64,000 nucleotides of DNA from assembly GCA_030528885.1 (NCBI GenBank), contig JAUMXY010000004.1, forward strand, positions 1-64,000. Direction: 5' to 3'. Positions 43,065 through 52,896 of this stretch are shown here, piece by piece. The position numbers and the translations under genes were made by a program. Numbering within the stretch: the first letter of the stretch is position 1; every line of letters starts with the position of its first letter. This stretch comes from Bacteroidales bacterium. Lineage in GTDB: Bacteria > Bacteroidota > Bacteroidia > Bacteroidales > Bacteroidaceae. Under the pieces are notes generated by a model. The model saw only the letters and a list, made by a program, of their open reading frames with translations. It had not been told where the DNA came from and ran no database searches.

Positions 43065-45743
43065 ATGCGAACTACCAAATTAACATCATCGCGCATTGTG
43101 CGCACGGGTGCGACGTTTGCGCTTGCCTTAGGTCTGTGTGGCATGAAGGCTAACGCGCAGCTGTCATCAAATCCCGACAAGTTTCTGGGAAACATCACGA
43201 CCAGCTACAATGTGGACTACGGAAATGAGAAGTTCTACACGCTGTGGAATCAGATTACTCCGGAGAATGAGTCGAAGTGGTCTTCTATAGAGGGCAATAA
43301 TGACGGCTGGAACTGGGGTGGATGTGACAATGCTTATAACTATGCCAAGAAACACAATTTTCCTTTCAAGTTCCACTGCCTTATCTGGGGTGCGCAGTAT
43401 CCTGGATGGCTTGATAAGCTTTCTACTGAAAAGCAGTATGAGGAAATTGTTGAATGGATGGATGCAGTCAAGAGAAAATATCCAGACCTGCCAATGATAG
43501 ACGTGGTGAACGAGGCTGTGCCCGGACATCAGCCAGCTCCCTACAAGGCTGCTTTGGGAGGTGACGGAAAAACGGGGTACGACTGGATTATCAAGGCGTT
43601 TGAGATGGCGCATGAACGATGGCCGGATGCTATCTTGATTTATAATGACTATAACACATTCCAGTGGCAGCGCCAGCAGTTTATCGACCTCGTGAGGACG
43701 CTGCGTGATGCAGGGGCGCCAATTGATGCTTATGGCTGCCAGTCGCACGACTTGACGGACATGAACTTCAGCAATTTCAAGTCTGCCATGACTGAAATTC
43801 AGAATGCTCTGAAGATGCCGATGTACAGCACAGAGTACGACATCGGTACATCAGACGATGCTCTGCAGTTGCAGCGCTACAAAGAGCAGATTCCATACAT
43901 GTGGGAAGCTGACTACTGCGCTGGTATCACGCTGTGGGGATATATCTATGGCCGCACATGGACAACAGATGGCAACTCGGGCATCATCAAGGATGGCAAG
44001 GACAGACCTGCTATGACGTGGTTGCGCGAATACATGAAGACGGATGCGGCAAAGAATGCCAAGAGCCCATTCCCTGGTATGGTGAAAGAGGCGTCTGTGT
44101 ATGTGAAGCCGCAAGCGTTGAGCGTGACAAAGGATGAGCCTGTGGAAATCACTGTTCGTGCAAGGCTCAAGACAAAGACTATTGAGAAGGTGGAACTCTA
44201 TGTGAAGAACAAGCTCCACTGCACCATGACAGAGGCGCCGTACACGACAACCTACACGCCTGCGGCTTTAGGTAAGTATGACCTCAAGGCGGTTGTCACT
44301 GCAACGGATGGAACAACATACGAAAGGCTTTCTGCGTTTACTGCGTACAACCCACGCGCTGTGTTTAAGGACGGTACAACGCTGCCTGGTACTCTGCAGG
44401 CAGAGAACTTCGACTCTGGAGCGGATGGCATCTCTTACCACGACAGTGACACGCGCAATGAGGGCGGAACATCTTATCGCACAAATGGAGGAGGTGTTGA
44501 CATCGTTACAGGAAATGGCGGATATGCTATCGGATATACTGCAACAGGCGAATGGCTCGAATACACGGTGAACGTGGAGGAGGCTGGAATCTATTCATTC
44601 GATGCTTCGGTTTCTTCTGGCGCAACAAGTTCTTCTTTCAGCCTCTCGCTGAGCACAGACGAAGGACTCACTCCGCTTACTGATGTGATGCCTGTGCCAT
44701 GCGTGCAATCAAACAACTGGGATAATTACAGGGCTGTGCATGGAAGGCTGCAGGTGCCACTGGAGGCAGGAAAACAAATCATTCGCCTCAACATCACAGG
44801 CGGCAACTGCAACATCGACAAGATTGTATTTAAGAAAGTAGAGGTGGACAATGGCATCAAGGTCACACTGAAGGCTGACCCTGCACCAGCAACAATCAAT
44901 ACCAGCACTACACTGAAGGCAACAGTGACATCCACAAGCGGAGCCGCTATCAAAAACGTGAAGTTCTACGTCGAGAATGTGTTGGTGAAGACTGTTTCTG
45001 CCGAACCTTTCGAGGCAACATACAGGCCGACAGCTATAGGTACTTGCAACGTGACAGCCGTAGCTACAGATGCTGACGGAAAGCAGTCAAAGATTGCTAC
45101 CTACGCGCTGAAGGTGAATAACAAGCGTGTGGCATACAAGGGAATCGTTGATGTGCCAGGAATCGTACAGGCAGAAAACTTCGACAAGGGTGGCGTTGAC
45201 TTCACATTCCATGATGCTGACGATGAGGATCAGGGCGAAACCAAGTACCGCACAGATAATGGAGGCGTTGACATCGTTACAGGAAACGGTGGGTATGCGT
45301 TAGGTTATACCGCTGTCAACGACTGGACGGAATACAGCATCAATGTGACTGAGCCAGGCAGATATACTTGTACGGCAACCGTCTCATCAGGAACTACAGG
45401 CTCGTCATTCAGCATTGGACTTGTTCAGGACGGAAAGGTTACCACTTTGGGCAGAATCTCGGTTCCTCAGACAGGCAACAACAGCTGGGACACTTATAAG
45501 GCGGTGAAATGCACCTTCAGCAAAATGCTGGAAGCTGGTGAACACGTCATTCGTCTGGCCATTACTGGGGCAAACTGCAACATCGACAAACTGGAGTTCA
45601 AGTGCATCTTGAGCACAGATATTGACGAAGTGGAAGCAGCGCAGCCTAATGATGGAGTCCTCTATAACTTGGCTGGTCAGAAGGTTGACGCCAACTACAA
45701 GGGCGTTGTCATCAAGAATGGCAAGAAGTTCCTCAACAGATGA
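43065..45743 (+). CDS. Secreted GH10 endo-1,4-beta-xylanase with two CBM6-like modules
   Basis: 892 residues from ATG 43065; an upstream GTG-type extension to 43020 would precede the signal peptide. Signal peptide about 1-31. The GH10 barrel (about 35-345) has acid/base Glu150 in IDVVNEAVPG and nucleophile Glu257 in MYSTEYDIG. Then come an Ig-like module (about 350-440), a CBM6-like module (TLPGTLQAENFD..., ending GGNCNIDKIVFKK), a second Ig-like module, and a second CBM6-like module (VPGIVQAENFD..., ending GANCNIDKLEFK). The two CBMs are clear internal duplicates. The tail YNLAGQKVDANYKGVVIKNGKKFLNR-like end resembles that of the C10 protease and may be an export/sorting signal. Hydrolyses xylan outside the cell; no SusC/D genes are nearby. 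Confidence 0.93.
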   Translation: MRTTKLTSSRIVRTGATFALALGLCGMKANAQLSSNPDKFLGNITTSYNVDYGNEKFYTLWNQITPENESKWSSIEGNNDGWNWGGCDNAYNYAKKHNFPFKFHCLIWGAQYPGWLDKLSTEKQYEEIVEWMDAVKRKYPDLPMIDVVNEAVPGHQPAPYKAALGGDGKTGYDWIIKAFEMAHERWPDAILIYNDYNTFQWQRQQFIDLVRTLRDAGAPIDAYGCQSHDLTDMNFSNFKSAMTEIQNALKMPMYSTEYDIGTSDDALQLQRYKEQIPYMWEADYCAGITLWGYIYGRTWTTDGNSGIIKDGKDRPAMTWLREYMKTDAAKNAKSPFPGMVKEASVYVKPQALSVTKDEPVEITVRARLKTKTIEKVELYVKNKLHCTMTEAPYTTTYTPAALGKYDLKAVVTATDGTTYERLSAFTAYNPRAVFKDGTTLPGTLQAENFDSGADGISYHDSDTRNEGGTSYRTNGGGVDIVTGNGGYAIGYTATGEWLEYTVNVEEAGIYSFDASVSSGATSSSFSLSLSTDEGLTPLTDVMPVPCVQSNNWDNYRAVHGRLQVPLEAGKQIIRLNITGGNCNIDKIVFKKVEVDNGIKVTLKADPAPATINTSTTLKATVTSTSGAAIKNVKFYVENVLVKTVSAEPFEATYRPTAIGTCNVTAVATDADGKQSKIATYALKVNNKRVAYKGIVDVPGIVQAENFDKGGVDFTFHDADDEDQGETKYRTDNGGVDIVTGNGGYALGYTAVNDWTEYSINVTEPGRYTCTATVSSGTTGSSFSIGLVQDGKVTTLGRISVPQTGNNSWDTYKAVKCTFSKMLEAGEHVIRLAITGANCNIDKLEFKCILSTDIDEVEAAQPNDGVLYNLAGQKVDANYKGVVIKNGKKFLNR

Positions 45744-45767
45744 GATTGACGGATAAATGAATTGGTG

Positions 45768-45805
45768 CAACTCCCCGTGGCAAACGCTATGGGGAGTTGT
45801 TTTTT
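45768..45805 (+). terminator. Intrinsic terminator after the xylanase gene
   Basis: CAACTCCCC and GGGGAGTTG are perfect 9-bp arms followed by a T-run. Confidence 0.85.
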
Positions 45806-45855
45806 GTAGGCTTTGTGATGATGAAACCCAAAGGATGGATTGGGTGGATTGTATA

Positions 45856-45920
45856 GCGTACCCCTCGGGTCCACCATGCCGTACCCCTCGGGGCCGATGT
45901 GGTGGACCCGAGGGGTACGC
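45856..45920. repeat. GTACCCCTCGGGT palindromic repeat, copy C
   Basis: Perfect 20-bp arms (45856-45875 and 45901-45920) enclose an internal third core, CGTACCCCTCGGGG. The element lies between the xylanase terminator and the pheT promoter; nothing else is visible in 45806-46090. Confidence 0.85.
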
Positions 45921-46069
45921 TTGATAGGCGTTAAGAAAAAGTGGTTCATTTGGGAACTTTCTTTTGATGCGCAGGTGGCATTTGTCATTCGTGTGGATGT
46001 TTTTGTCCTTGAGGTTCATGTAAAGAGGGCAAAACGGAGGTTGGGCGGAAGAAATTGTGAGAAAACCTA

Positions 46070-46098
46070 TTGGTTCAGCAAAAAAAATCGTACCTTTG
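46070..46098 (+). promoter_or_regulatory. Promoter of the pheT unit
   Basis: TACCTTTG at 46091-46098 followed by C is a perfect -7 box, with TTGG at 46070-46073 as a possible -33 element. The leader is about 70 nt. Confidence 0.65.
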
Positions 46099-46177
46099 CA
46101 GCGTTTTTCGCGCGTATGCGTGCAAGTGCGTATGCGTGGCGTTCGGAAATTTAAGATAATTACTAAAAAATCAAGAT

Positions 46178-48700
46178 ATGAACATTTCGTACAAATGGTT
46201 GAAGGAATATGTTGACTTCGACATGCCGGCCGAGGAAGTGGGCAAAGCGCTCACGAGCATGGGCCTTGAGGTCGAGGCTGTAGAAGAGGTGCAGAGCATC
46301 AAGGGAGGTCTGCAAGGACTTGTTGTGGGTCAGGTGTTGACCTGCGAACCTCATCCGGATAGTGACCACATGCATGTGACTACTGTTGACGAGGGCAACG
46401 GCTTGGTGCAGCAGATTGTTTGTGGCGCGCCCAATGTAGCTGCTGGCCAGAAGGTGATTGTGGCTCAGCTGGGTTGCAAGCTCTATGACGGCGACAAGGA
46501 GTTTGTCATCAAGAAGAGCAAGCTGCGTGGCGTGGAGTCGAACGGCATGATTTGCGCAGAGGATGAAATCGGTGTGGGCAATAGCCATGATGGCATCATC
46601 GTGTTGCCAGAAGATGCTGTGGTGGGTACTCCTGCTGCAGAGTATTATGGTTTGGAAAGCGACTATGTGATTGAGGTGGACATTACGCCTAACCATTCGG
46701 ATGCTTGTTCACATTGGGGCGTAGCGCGTGACTTCTATGCTTACTTGAAGCAGAATGGCTTTAAGACAGAACTTCATCGTCCTTCTGTTGATGACTTCAA
46801 GGTGCAGTCAAACGACCTGAAGATTGATGTGGTGGTGGAAGCAGAGGAGGCTTGTCCTCGCTACTGTGCTGTGACGGTGAAGAACTGTGAGGTGAAGGAA
46901 AGTCCGAAGTGGCTGAAAGATAGGTTGACAACGATTGGGCAGCGTCCAATCAACAATATAGTTGACATCACGAACTACATCATGATGGCATACGGACAGC
47001 CGCTGCATTGCTTTGATGCAGACATGGTGAAGGGAGAGAAGGTGGTTGTGAAGACGATGCCTGAAGGTACTCCTTTTGTAACTTTGGATGGCGAGGAGCA
47101 TAAGTTGAGCGACCGTGACTTGGCTATCTGCAATGCAGAAGAGCCTATGTGCATTGCCGGCGTGTTTGGCGGAAAGGGCAGTGGTACTTATGAAACCACG
47201 AAGAATGTGCTGTTTGAGAGCGCTTACTTCAATCCGACTTGGATTCGCAAGAGTGCACGTCGTCATGGTTTGCAGACAGATGCCAGCTTCCGTTTCGAAC
47301 GCGGCATTGACCCTGCCGGACAGATTTATGCGCTGAAGCGTGCTGCTATGCTTGCTCAAGAGTTGGCTGGCGGAGAAATAAGCATGGAGATTGTTGATGT
47401 GAAGAGCGACTCGCTGCCACAGGATGCAATCATTGACGTGGAGTACAAGTATGTGTCTGACCTCATTGGCAAGGAGTTGCCTGTGGAGACTCAGCAGAGC
47501 ATCTTGACAAGCCTTGGCTTTGAGATTCTGTCAAGCGACAGTGAGCAGATGCAGGTGAAGGCTCCAGCTTTCCGTGTGGATGTGAAGAAGCCGTGTGATG
47601 TTGTGGAAGAGATTCTGCGTATTTATGGATATAACAATATTGAGATACCTTTACAGGTGCGTTCTTCGCTGACGACGAAGGGTGACCTTGACAAGAGCAA
47701 TAAGTTGCAGAATCTGATAGCAGAACAGCTTGTTGGATGTGGATTCAATGAGATTCTGAACAATTCGCTGACCAAAGTTGCTTATTATGAATCAGGTCAG
47801 CAGTCTTATCCTATAGCGAACTGCGTGAAGCTGATGAACCCGCTGAGCCAGGATTTGGCTGTGCTGCGCCAGACGCTGCTCTTTGGTGGTTTGGAGTGCA
47901 TCAGCCGCAACAGCAATCGTCGCATGCCTGACTTGAAGTTCTTTGAATATGGCAACTGCTACCGATTTGATGCAGAGAAGAATCAGGAGAAAGTGGACGA
48001 GAATGGCGAAGTGCTGAAGGCAAGTGCGGAGTCTTCAAAGAAAATTCTTGCGGCATATAGCGAGGACTATCATCTAGGGCTTTGGCAGACAGGCAAGCGT
48101 GTGAACGGCAACTGGGCGCATGCTGACGAGGAAAGCACTGTGTATGAGATGAAGGCGTATGTTCTGAACATCCTGAAACGTCTGGGCGTTCCTTTTGGCG
48201 CATTGGTATTTGGAGTGGAAAAGAACGATGTGTTCTCGCTCGCAACTACCATCACTCAGCGAGGTGGCAAGAAGATTGCCGAGTTTGGCATTGTGACGAA
48301 GAAGGTGGCAAAGATGTTTGACATTGAGGCACCTGTCTTCTACGCAGATATTAACTGGACAAACTTGATGAAGCTTGTGAAGAAAGTGACGGTTTCATAC
48401 TATGAATTGTCAAAGTTCCCAGCCGTAAGCCGCGACTTGGCGCTGCTTGTTGACGAGGGTGTCGAGTTCGTTCAGATAGAGGCTGCGGCATATCAGGCTG
48501 AGAAGAAACTGCTGAAGGAAGTGAAGCTCTTTGACGTATATGAGGGCAAGAACCTGGAGGCAGGAAAGAAGTCTTATGCTGTGAACTTCACGCTGCAGAG
48601 CGAGGAGAAAACGCTGAACGACAAGGCAATCGAGGCTATCATGAACAAGATTGAGCAGAACATCTGCAAGAGCACCGGGGCAACCGTGAGAGGAAAGTAA
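46178..48700 (+). CDS. pheT: Phenylalanine--tRNA ligase beta subunit
   Basis: 840 residues, full length. Domain order: N-terminal region MNISYKWLKEYVDFDMP, OB-fold tRNA-binding domain (about 40-150, VGQVLTCEPHPDSDHMHV), B3/B4 editing domain (about 205-390, with RPINNIVDITNYIMMAYGQPLHCFDAD), B5 domain (about 400-475), catalytic-like core (480-690), and a C-terminal ferredoxin-like anticodon-binding domain (about 745-840, YYELSKFPAVSRDLALLV). The alpha subunit gene is not adjacent, which is common in this phylum. A small ORF follows 3 bp after the stop. Confidence 0.97.
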   Translation: MNISYKWLKEYVDFDMPAEEVGKALTSMGLEVEAVEEVQSIKGGLQGLVVGQVLTCEPHPDSDHMHVTTVDEGNGLVQQIVCGAPNVAAGQKVIVAQLGCKLYDGDKEFVIKKSKLRGVESNGMICAEDEIGVGNSHDGIIVLPEDAVVGTPAAEYYGLESDYVIEVDITPNHSDACSHWGVARDFYAYLKQNGFKTELHRPSVDDFKVQSNDLKIDVVVEAEEACPRYCAVTVKNCEVKESPKWLKDRLTTIGQRPINNIVDITNYIMMAYGQPLHCFDADMVKGEKVVVKTMPEGTPFVTLDGEEHKLSDRDLAICNAEEPMCIAGVFGGKGSGTYETTKNVLFESAYFNPTWIRKSARRHGLQTDASFRFERGIDPAGQIYALKRAAMLAQELAGGEISMEIVDVKSDSLPQDAIIDVEYKYVSDLIGKELPVETQQSILTSLGFEILSSDSEQMQVKAPAFRVDVKKPCDVVEEILRIYGYNNIEIPLQVRSSLTTKGDLDKSNKLQNLIAEQLVGCGFNEILNNSLTKVAYYESGQQSYPIANCVKLMNPLSQDLAVLRQTLLFGGLECISRNSNRRMPDLKFFEYGNCYRFDAEKNQEKVDENGEVLKASAESSKKILAAYSEDYHLGLWQTGKRVNGNWAHADEESTVYEMKAYVLNILKRLGVPFGALVFGVEKNDVFSLATTITQRGGKKIAEFGIVTKKVAKMFDIEAPVFYADINWTNLMKLVKKVTVSYYELSKFPAVSRDLALLVDEGVEFVQIEAAAYQAEKKLLKEVKLFDVYEGKNLEAGKKSYAVNFTLQSEEKTLNDKAIEAIMNKIEQNICKSTGATVRGK

Positions 48701-48703
48701 ATC

Positions 48704-48856
48704 ATGACGAAATACCAGATATACCAGTATCTGTACTACACGCTGATTGTGCTATGGATTGTGCAGATTGTTGTGGGAGGCTTTAATGAGTATCTCATTA
48801 TTCCTACTTTCTGTCTGGTTCTCTGCTATTATCTGATGAAAAAGAATAAAAAATAA
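48704..48856 (+). CDS. Small hydrophobic membrane protein between pheT and yebC
   Basis: A 50-codon ORF begins ATGACGAAATAC and ends TAA. The product has two hydrophobic segments (YYTLIVLWIVQIVVGGF and YLIIPTFCLVLCYYLMKK) and a Lys/Asn-rich end, suggesting a hairpin membrane protein with its C-terminus in the cytosol. It starts 3 bp after the pheT stop and ends 24 bp before yebC, filling the gap almost exactly, so it is probably cotranslated. I do not recognise the family. Confidence 0.65.
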   Translation: MTKYQIYQYLYYTLIVLWIVQIVVGGFNEYLIIPTFCLVLCYYLMKKNKK

Positions 48857-48880
48857 TCATTAATAAATACAAGAATTATT

Positions 48881-49612
48881 ATGGGACGCGCATTTGAATT
48901 CCGTAAAGCAAGAAAAATGAAGAGATGGGGTAATATGGCAAAGACTTTCACACGTCTTGGCAAGCAGATTGCTATTGCTGTGGCTGAAGGCGGACCAGAC
49001 CCCGATAACAACGCACACCTCCGTGCTGTCATTGCGACTTGTCGCCATGAGAACATGCCGAAGGACAATATTGACCGCGCTATCAAGAATGCGATAGGTA
49101 AAGATAAGTCTGCATGGAAGAGTGTGACTTACGAAGGATATGGCCCTCATGGCATTGCTGTGTTTGTTGACACACTGACAGACAACACGACACGTACTGT
49201 TGCAGACGTGCGTTCTGTCTTCAATAAGTTCAATGGCAACATGGGAACAACTGGCTCTCTTTCTTTCTTGTTTGACCACTACAGCCAATTCACTTTCAAG
49301 AAGAAGGAAGGGCTTGATATGGATGAATTCATCCTTGAAGCAATAGAATTTGGCGTGAATGACGAGTATGACGAGGAGTATGACGAGGAGAAAGATGAAA
49401 CCACTATAACCGTCTATGGCGACCCTAAGTCATTCTCTCAGATTCAGAAGTTCCTTGAGGAGAATGGTTTTGAGATTACAGGCGCAGAGTTCACTTATGT
49501 GCCAAACGATCTGAAAGAGGTGACTGACGAGCAGCGTGAGACGATTGACAAGATGGTGGAACGTCTTGAAGAGTTTGACGACGTGCAGAATGTTTATACA
49601 AATATGAAATAA
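48881..49612 (+). CDS. YebC/PmpR-family protein
   Basis: 243 residues in the three-domain YebC fold. It starts MGRAFEFRKARKMKRWGNMAKTFTRLGKQIAIAVAEGGPDPDNNAHLRAVI, with the family hallmark AKxFTRLxKxI and GPDPxxNxxLR. MPKDNIDRAIKNAIGK and YEGYGPHGIAVFVDTLTDN are also typical. Members were called transcriptional regulators; some are now linked to rescue of ribosomes at proline-rich stretches. An acidic run (DEYDEEYDEEKDE) near residue 165 is a local feature. Seven bases separate it from the TSCPD gene. Confidence 0.92.
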   Translation: MGRAFEFRKARKMKRWGNMAKTFTRLGKQIAIAVAEGGPDPDNNAHLRAVIATCRHENMPKDNIDRAIKNAIGKDKSAWKSVTYEGYGPHGIAVFVDTLTDNTTRTVADVRSVFNKFNGNMGTTGSLSFLFDHYSQFTFKKKEGLDMDEFILEAIEFGVNDEYDEEYDEEKDETTITVYGDPKSFSQIQKFLEENGFEITGAEFTYVPNDLKEVTDEQRETIDKMVERLEEFDDVQNVYTNMK

Positions 49613-49618
49613 CCGTAC

Positions 49619-49873
49619 ATGAAAACGGTTTATGAAACTTCGGGCACATGCTCAAGAGCTATCATGCTGGATGTTGATGATGCTGCTGGCATCATCAACA
49701 ATATCCAGTTTGTTGGTGGCTGCATGGGAAATACTTGTGGCATTGCCCAGCTGGTGCGTGGCATGAAGGCTGAAGATGTAATTGCAAGGCTTGAAGGAAT
49801 TCGTTGCGGGAGCAAGCCAACAAGTTGTCCTGACCAACTGGCTGTTGCTCTAAAGCAAGTGTTTCAGAGATGA
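49619..49873 (+). CDS. TSCPD-domain protein
   Basis: 84 residues. The eponymous motif appears as TSCPDQLAVALK near the C-terminus, and the body has FVGGCMGNTCGIAQLVRGMKAEDVIARLEGIRCG. The same domain occurs at the end of class II ribonucleotide reductases, where cysteines have a structural role. Five cysteines are present. Its job as a stand-alone protein is unknown. It is 6 bp after yebC, so cotranscribed. Confidence 0.88.
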   Translation: MKTVYETSGTCSRAIMLDVDDAAGIINNIQFVGGCMGNTCGIAQLVRGMKAEDVIARLEGIRCGSKPTSCPDQLAVALKQVFQR

Positions 49874-49914
49874 ATGACTTTTCCCCAGAAGGTTTTTACT
49901 CTTATATTATATAA

Positions 49915-50337
49915 ATGTACACGCGCGAGTTGAAATCCCGTATCTGCATCTTGCTGTTTTTGTCTTCGCTTTTGTTTTTTTCTTGTCAAGAAAGAATAGA
50001 AGAGCGTTTTAAACGCGAAGCAAGAGAATATACTGAAAGAAACTGCCCGTCTAGCATGGGAGATGGTATAACTGTGCTCGACAGCATGGTGTTTGTTGAT
50101 AACGAAGAAACAGGTGTGTGGGGCATTTACTATACTGTTTTTTTAGACGATGCACAAAAACAAGAATTGAAACAGAAGAAAGACGAGCTTGTAGCTTTGA
50201 ATCTAAAGTTTGTAAAGAATTCTCCCATATTTATCAGGCAGAAAGAAGCGGGGGTGAATTTCGTTTTTGTGTATAACGATGCTGTTACAAAGAAAAAGAT
50301 AATGGAGTGCAAATATACAGAGAAGGATTACAAATAG
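49915..50337 (+). CDS. Putative lipoprotein of unknown function
   Basis: 140 residues with a lipoprotein-type signal (ICILLFLSSLLFFSC, Cys24 as the likely lipidated residue), then a highly charged helix (QERIEERFKREAREYTERN). The rest looks like a small alpha/beta domain ending in KKKIMECKYTEKDYK. I do not recognise the family. The terminator hairpin includes the last codons and the stop. Confidence 0.7.
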   Translation: MYTRELKSRICILLFLSSLLFFSCQERIEERFKREAREYTERNCPSSMGDGITVLDSMVFVDNEETGVWGIYYTVFLDDAQKQELKQKKDELVALNLKFVKNSPIFIRQKEAGVNFVFVYNDAVTKKKIMECKYTEKDYK

Positions 50338-50352
50338 TGTAGTCCTTCTCTG
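50318..50352 (+). terminator. Terminator overlapping the lipoprotein stop codon
   Basis: CAGAGAAGGATTAC (inside the gene) and GTAGTCCTTCTCTG pair over 14 positions with one mismatch. The T-run afterwards is weak. Confidence 0.55.
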
Positions 50353-50507
50353 TTCTGTCTGAAACTTTTGGGTAGAGATTCTGTAAAACATTGTTGGCAT
50401 AAGTGGAGTGTGTGCGCACACAAATAAAGCTTTTGTTAGGGCGAAAAACGAGGTAATTCGCTATGTTTTAGTGATTTTGGCCTTTTTTTTTCGTAAAAGT
50501 TTTGTTG

Positions 50508-50531
50508 TTTTGCTAAAACGTTGTAACTTTG
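50508..50531 (+). promoter_or_regulatory. Promoter of the winged-helix gene
   Basis: TAACTTTG at 50524-50531 followed by C is a perfect -7 box; TTTTG-rich DNA lies about 20 bp upstream. Confidence 0.7.
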
Positions 50532-50609
50532 CACAGGATTTGGAAATCATAATTATAAATCCATTTAGATTTTAATAAATAGTTTTACTAATTTAAGGTA
50601 TTAAAGATT

Positions 50610-50822
50610 ATGTTACAGGAAAAAGCAGGAAACATCGCAGGTCTTATTTGGAATGCTCTTTCAGCATCAGAGACAGCTCTTACATTCAAGCAGATTAAGA
50701 AAGCTACAAAACTTGCTGAGAAGGATTTCAACCTTGGTCTTGGTTGGTTGCTTCGCGAAGACAAGATTTCAGCAGTTGAGACTGGTGATGAGAAAGATCC
50801 TTATGCTTATTCTCTTAAGTAA
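50610..50822 (+). CDS. Small winged helix-turn-helix protein (DUF2582-like)
   Basis: 70 residues: AGNIAGLIWNALSASETALTFKQIKKATKLAEKDFNLGLGWLLREDKISAVETGDEKDPYAYSLK. The pattern of helix, helix, recognition helix and beta wing matches the small winged-helix family widespread in Bacteroidales. It has its own strong promoter and terminator, so is a monocistronic unit and possibly highly expressed. Targets and function are unknown. Confidence 0.85.
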   Translation: MLQEKAGNIAGLIWNALSASETALTFKQIKKATKLAEKDFNLGLGWLLREDKISAVETGDEKDPYAYSLK

Positions 50823-50840
50823 TTAGATTAGCAAAGAAAT

Positions 50841-50875
50841 AAATGCGCAGTTCGTTAGGGCTGCGCATTTTTTTG
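50841..50875 (+). terminator. Intrinsic terminator after the winged-helix gene
   Basis: AAATGCGCAG and CTGCGCATTT are perfect 10-bp arms around TTCGTTAGGG, followed by T's. Confidence 0.9.
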
Positions 50876-51014
50876 TCTATATGATGTTAGGAGAGGATTT
50901 TCATTCCCCTCAGTTTATCAGCATTCCCTCCTGTTTTACAATAGGTAAGCATGAGGCGCTTATATGGAATGTGGAAAAAAACGTTATTCCTTTTGCGGTA
51001 TCCCCAATTTTAGT

Positions 51015-51022
51015 TAACTTTG
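51015..51022 (+). promoter_or_regulatory. -7 promoter box of lepA
   Basis: TAACTTTG is a perfect -7 box. It overlaps the first bases of the longest open frame and so supports the later lepA start at 51062. Confidence 0.65.
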
Positions 51023-51061
51023 TACCCTAATTTTGAAGATACGTATATACGAGATTACGAG

Positions 51062-52870
51062 ATGAAGAATATAAGAAACTTTTGTATCATTGCACATATT
51101 GACCACGGAAAATCAACGCTGGCAGATCGACTGTTGGAGAGGACTAACACAATCAAGATAACCCAAGGACAGATGCTCGACAATATGGATCTGGAGCAGG
51201 AGAGGGGCATTACCATTAAAAGTCATGCTATCCAGATGGAGCATCGTTATAATGGTAGTAAGGAAGAGTTTAAGGGGCAGAATTTTGTTTTGAATTTGAT
51301 TGATACTCCAGGGCATGTAGACTTCTCGTATGAGGTGAGCCGTTCCATTGCAGCGTGTGAAGGTGCTTTGCTTGTTGTTGACGCAACTCAAGGAGTGCAG
51401 GCGCAGACCATCTCGAATCTATACATGGCAATTGATAACGATTTGGAGATAATCCCTGTCATCAATAAAATAGATATGCCTAGTGCCATGCCCGAGGAGG
51501 TTGCAGATGAGATTATAGACTTGATTGGATGTGACCTTGAAGATATTATTTATGCGAGTGGAAAAACAGGAGAAGGTGTGGATGACATATTGAATGCTGT
51601 GGTGGAGAGAGTGCCTCATCCTGTTGGAGATGAAGAGGCTCCCCTTCAAGCGCTTATCTTTGATTCCGTTTTCAATTCATATAGGGGTGTTATTGCTTAC
51701 TTCAAGATTGTTAATGGGGTAATGAAGCCTGGTGGAAAGGTTCGGTTCATCAATACGAAAAAAGAATATCTTGCGGAAGAAATTGGAACGCTGAAGATGA
51801 ATATGGTGCCCAAGAAGGAATTGAGAACGGGAGATGTGGGGTACATTGTTACAGGTATTAAAAATGCGACAGAAGTAAAAGTGGGTGATACCATCACTTC
51901 TTTGGCTAATCCTTCTGAAGAAGCCATCCAAGGATTCCAAGAGGTGAAGCCAATGGTGTTTGCAGGTATTTACCCAATAGAGACGGAAGACTATGAGAAC
52001 TTGCGTGCATCGCTGGAAAAATTGCAACTTAATGATGCATCACTCACTTTCATGCACGAAAGTTCGGCAGCTTTGGGCTTCGGTTTTAGATGTGGCTTCC
52101 TTGGGCTGCTCCATATGGAAATAGTTCAAGAACGTCTTGATCGTGAGTTTGATATGGATGTCATCACGACGGTTCCCAATGTTAGCTACATGATATATGA
52201 TAAGCATGGAGAAGTTCAAGAAGTGCATAATCCAAGTGGAATGCCCGATCCCACGTTGATAGATCATGTTGAGGAACCCTATATTCGTGCAACAGTCATA
52301 ACGACGGCAAATTATATAGGTCCAATCATGACGCTCTGTCTGAGTAAGCGCGCAGAACTCGTGAAGCAGGACTTCATCGCTGGGAATAGAGTGGAAATAG
52401 AATTCCTCATGCCGCTGGGTGAAATAGTGATAGACTTTTATGATAAACTCAAGAGCGTTAGCCGAGGCTATGCTTCCTTTGATTATCATCCGGCTGGATT
52501 TCGTGAGAGCAAGCTCGTAAAGTTGGACATCCTTCTCAACGGTGAGTCGGTTGATGCCCTTTCTACTCTGACTCATGTTGATAATGCTGTCACCTTAGGA
52601 AGGCGCATGTGTGAAAGACTGAAGGATTTGTTGCCTCGTCAGCAGTTTGACATTGCAATCCAGGCTGCTATTGGAGGAAAAATCGTAGCGAGAGAGACTG
52701 TAAAGCAGGTGCGTAAAGATGTGCTTGCAAAATGTTATGGTGGTGACGTTTCACGTAAGAGGAAACTGCTGGAAAAACAGAAGAGGGGAAAGAAGCGCAT
52801 GAAGCAGATCGGTAATGTAAGTGTTCCTCAGAAAGCCTTCCTTGCTGTACTGAAGCTTGATGATAATTGA
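51062..52870 (+). CDS. lepA: Elongation factor 4 (LepA)
   Basis: Ribosome-associated GTPase. The frame opens at 51020, but the promoter position and the family start [25 protein letters not shown] favour ATG 51062, giving 602 residues. The G motifs are AHIDHGKST (G1), RGITIK (G2), DTPGHVDF (G3) and NKIDMP (G4). Domains II, III and V follow, and the LepA-specific C-terminal domain ends [28 protein letters not shown], with its conserved basic segment. Confidence 0.97.
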   Translation: MKNIRNFCIIAHIDHGKSTLADRLLERTNTIKITQGQMLDNMDLEQERGITIKSHAIQMEHRYNGSKEEFKGQNFVLNLIDTPGHVDFSYEVSRSIAACEGALLVVDATQGVQAQTISNLYMAIDNDLEIIPVINKIDMPSAMPEEVADEIIDLIGCDLEDIIYASGKTGEGVDDILNAVVERVPHPVGDEEAPLQALIFDSVFNSYRGVIAYFKIVNGVMKPGGKVRFINTKKEYLAEEIGTLKMNMVPKKELRTGDVGYIVTGIKNATEVKVGDTITSLANPSEEAIQGFQEVKPMVFAGIYPIETEDYENLRASLEKLQLNDASLTFMHESSAALGFGFRCGFLGLLHMEIVQERLDREFDMDVITTVPNVSYMIYDKHGEVQEVHNPSGMPDPTLIDHVEEPYIRATVITTANYIGPIMTLCLSKRAELVKQDFIAGNRVEIEFLMPLGEIVIDFYDKLKSVSRGYASFDYHPAGFRESKLVKLDILLNGESVDALSTLTHVDNAVTLGRRMCERLKDLLPRQQFDIAIQAAIGGKIVARETVKQVRKDVLAKCYGGDVSRKRKLLEKQKRGKKRMKQIGNVSVPQKAFLAVLKLDDN

Positions 52871-52896
52871 TGTTATAACGATAAAAGCTTAATCTA

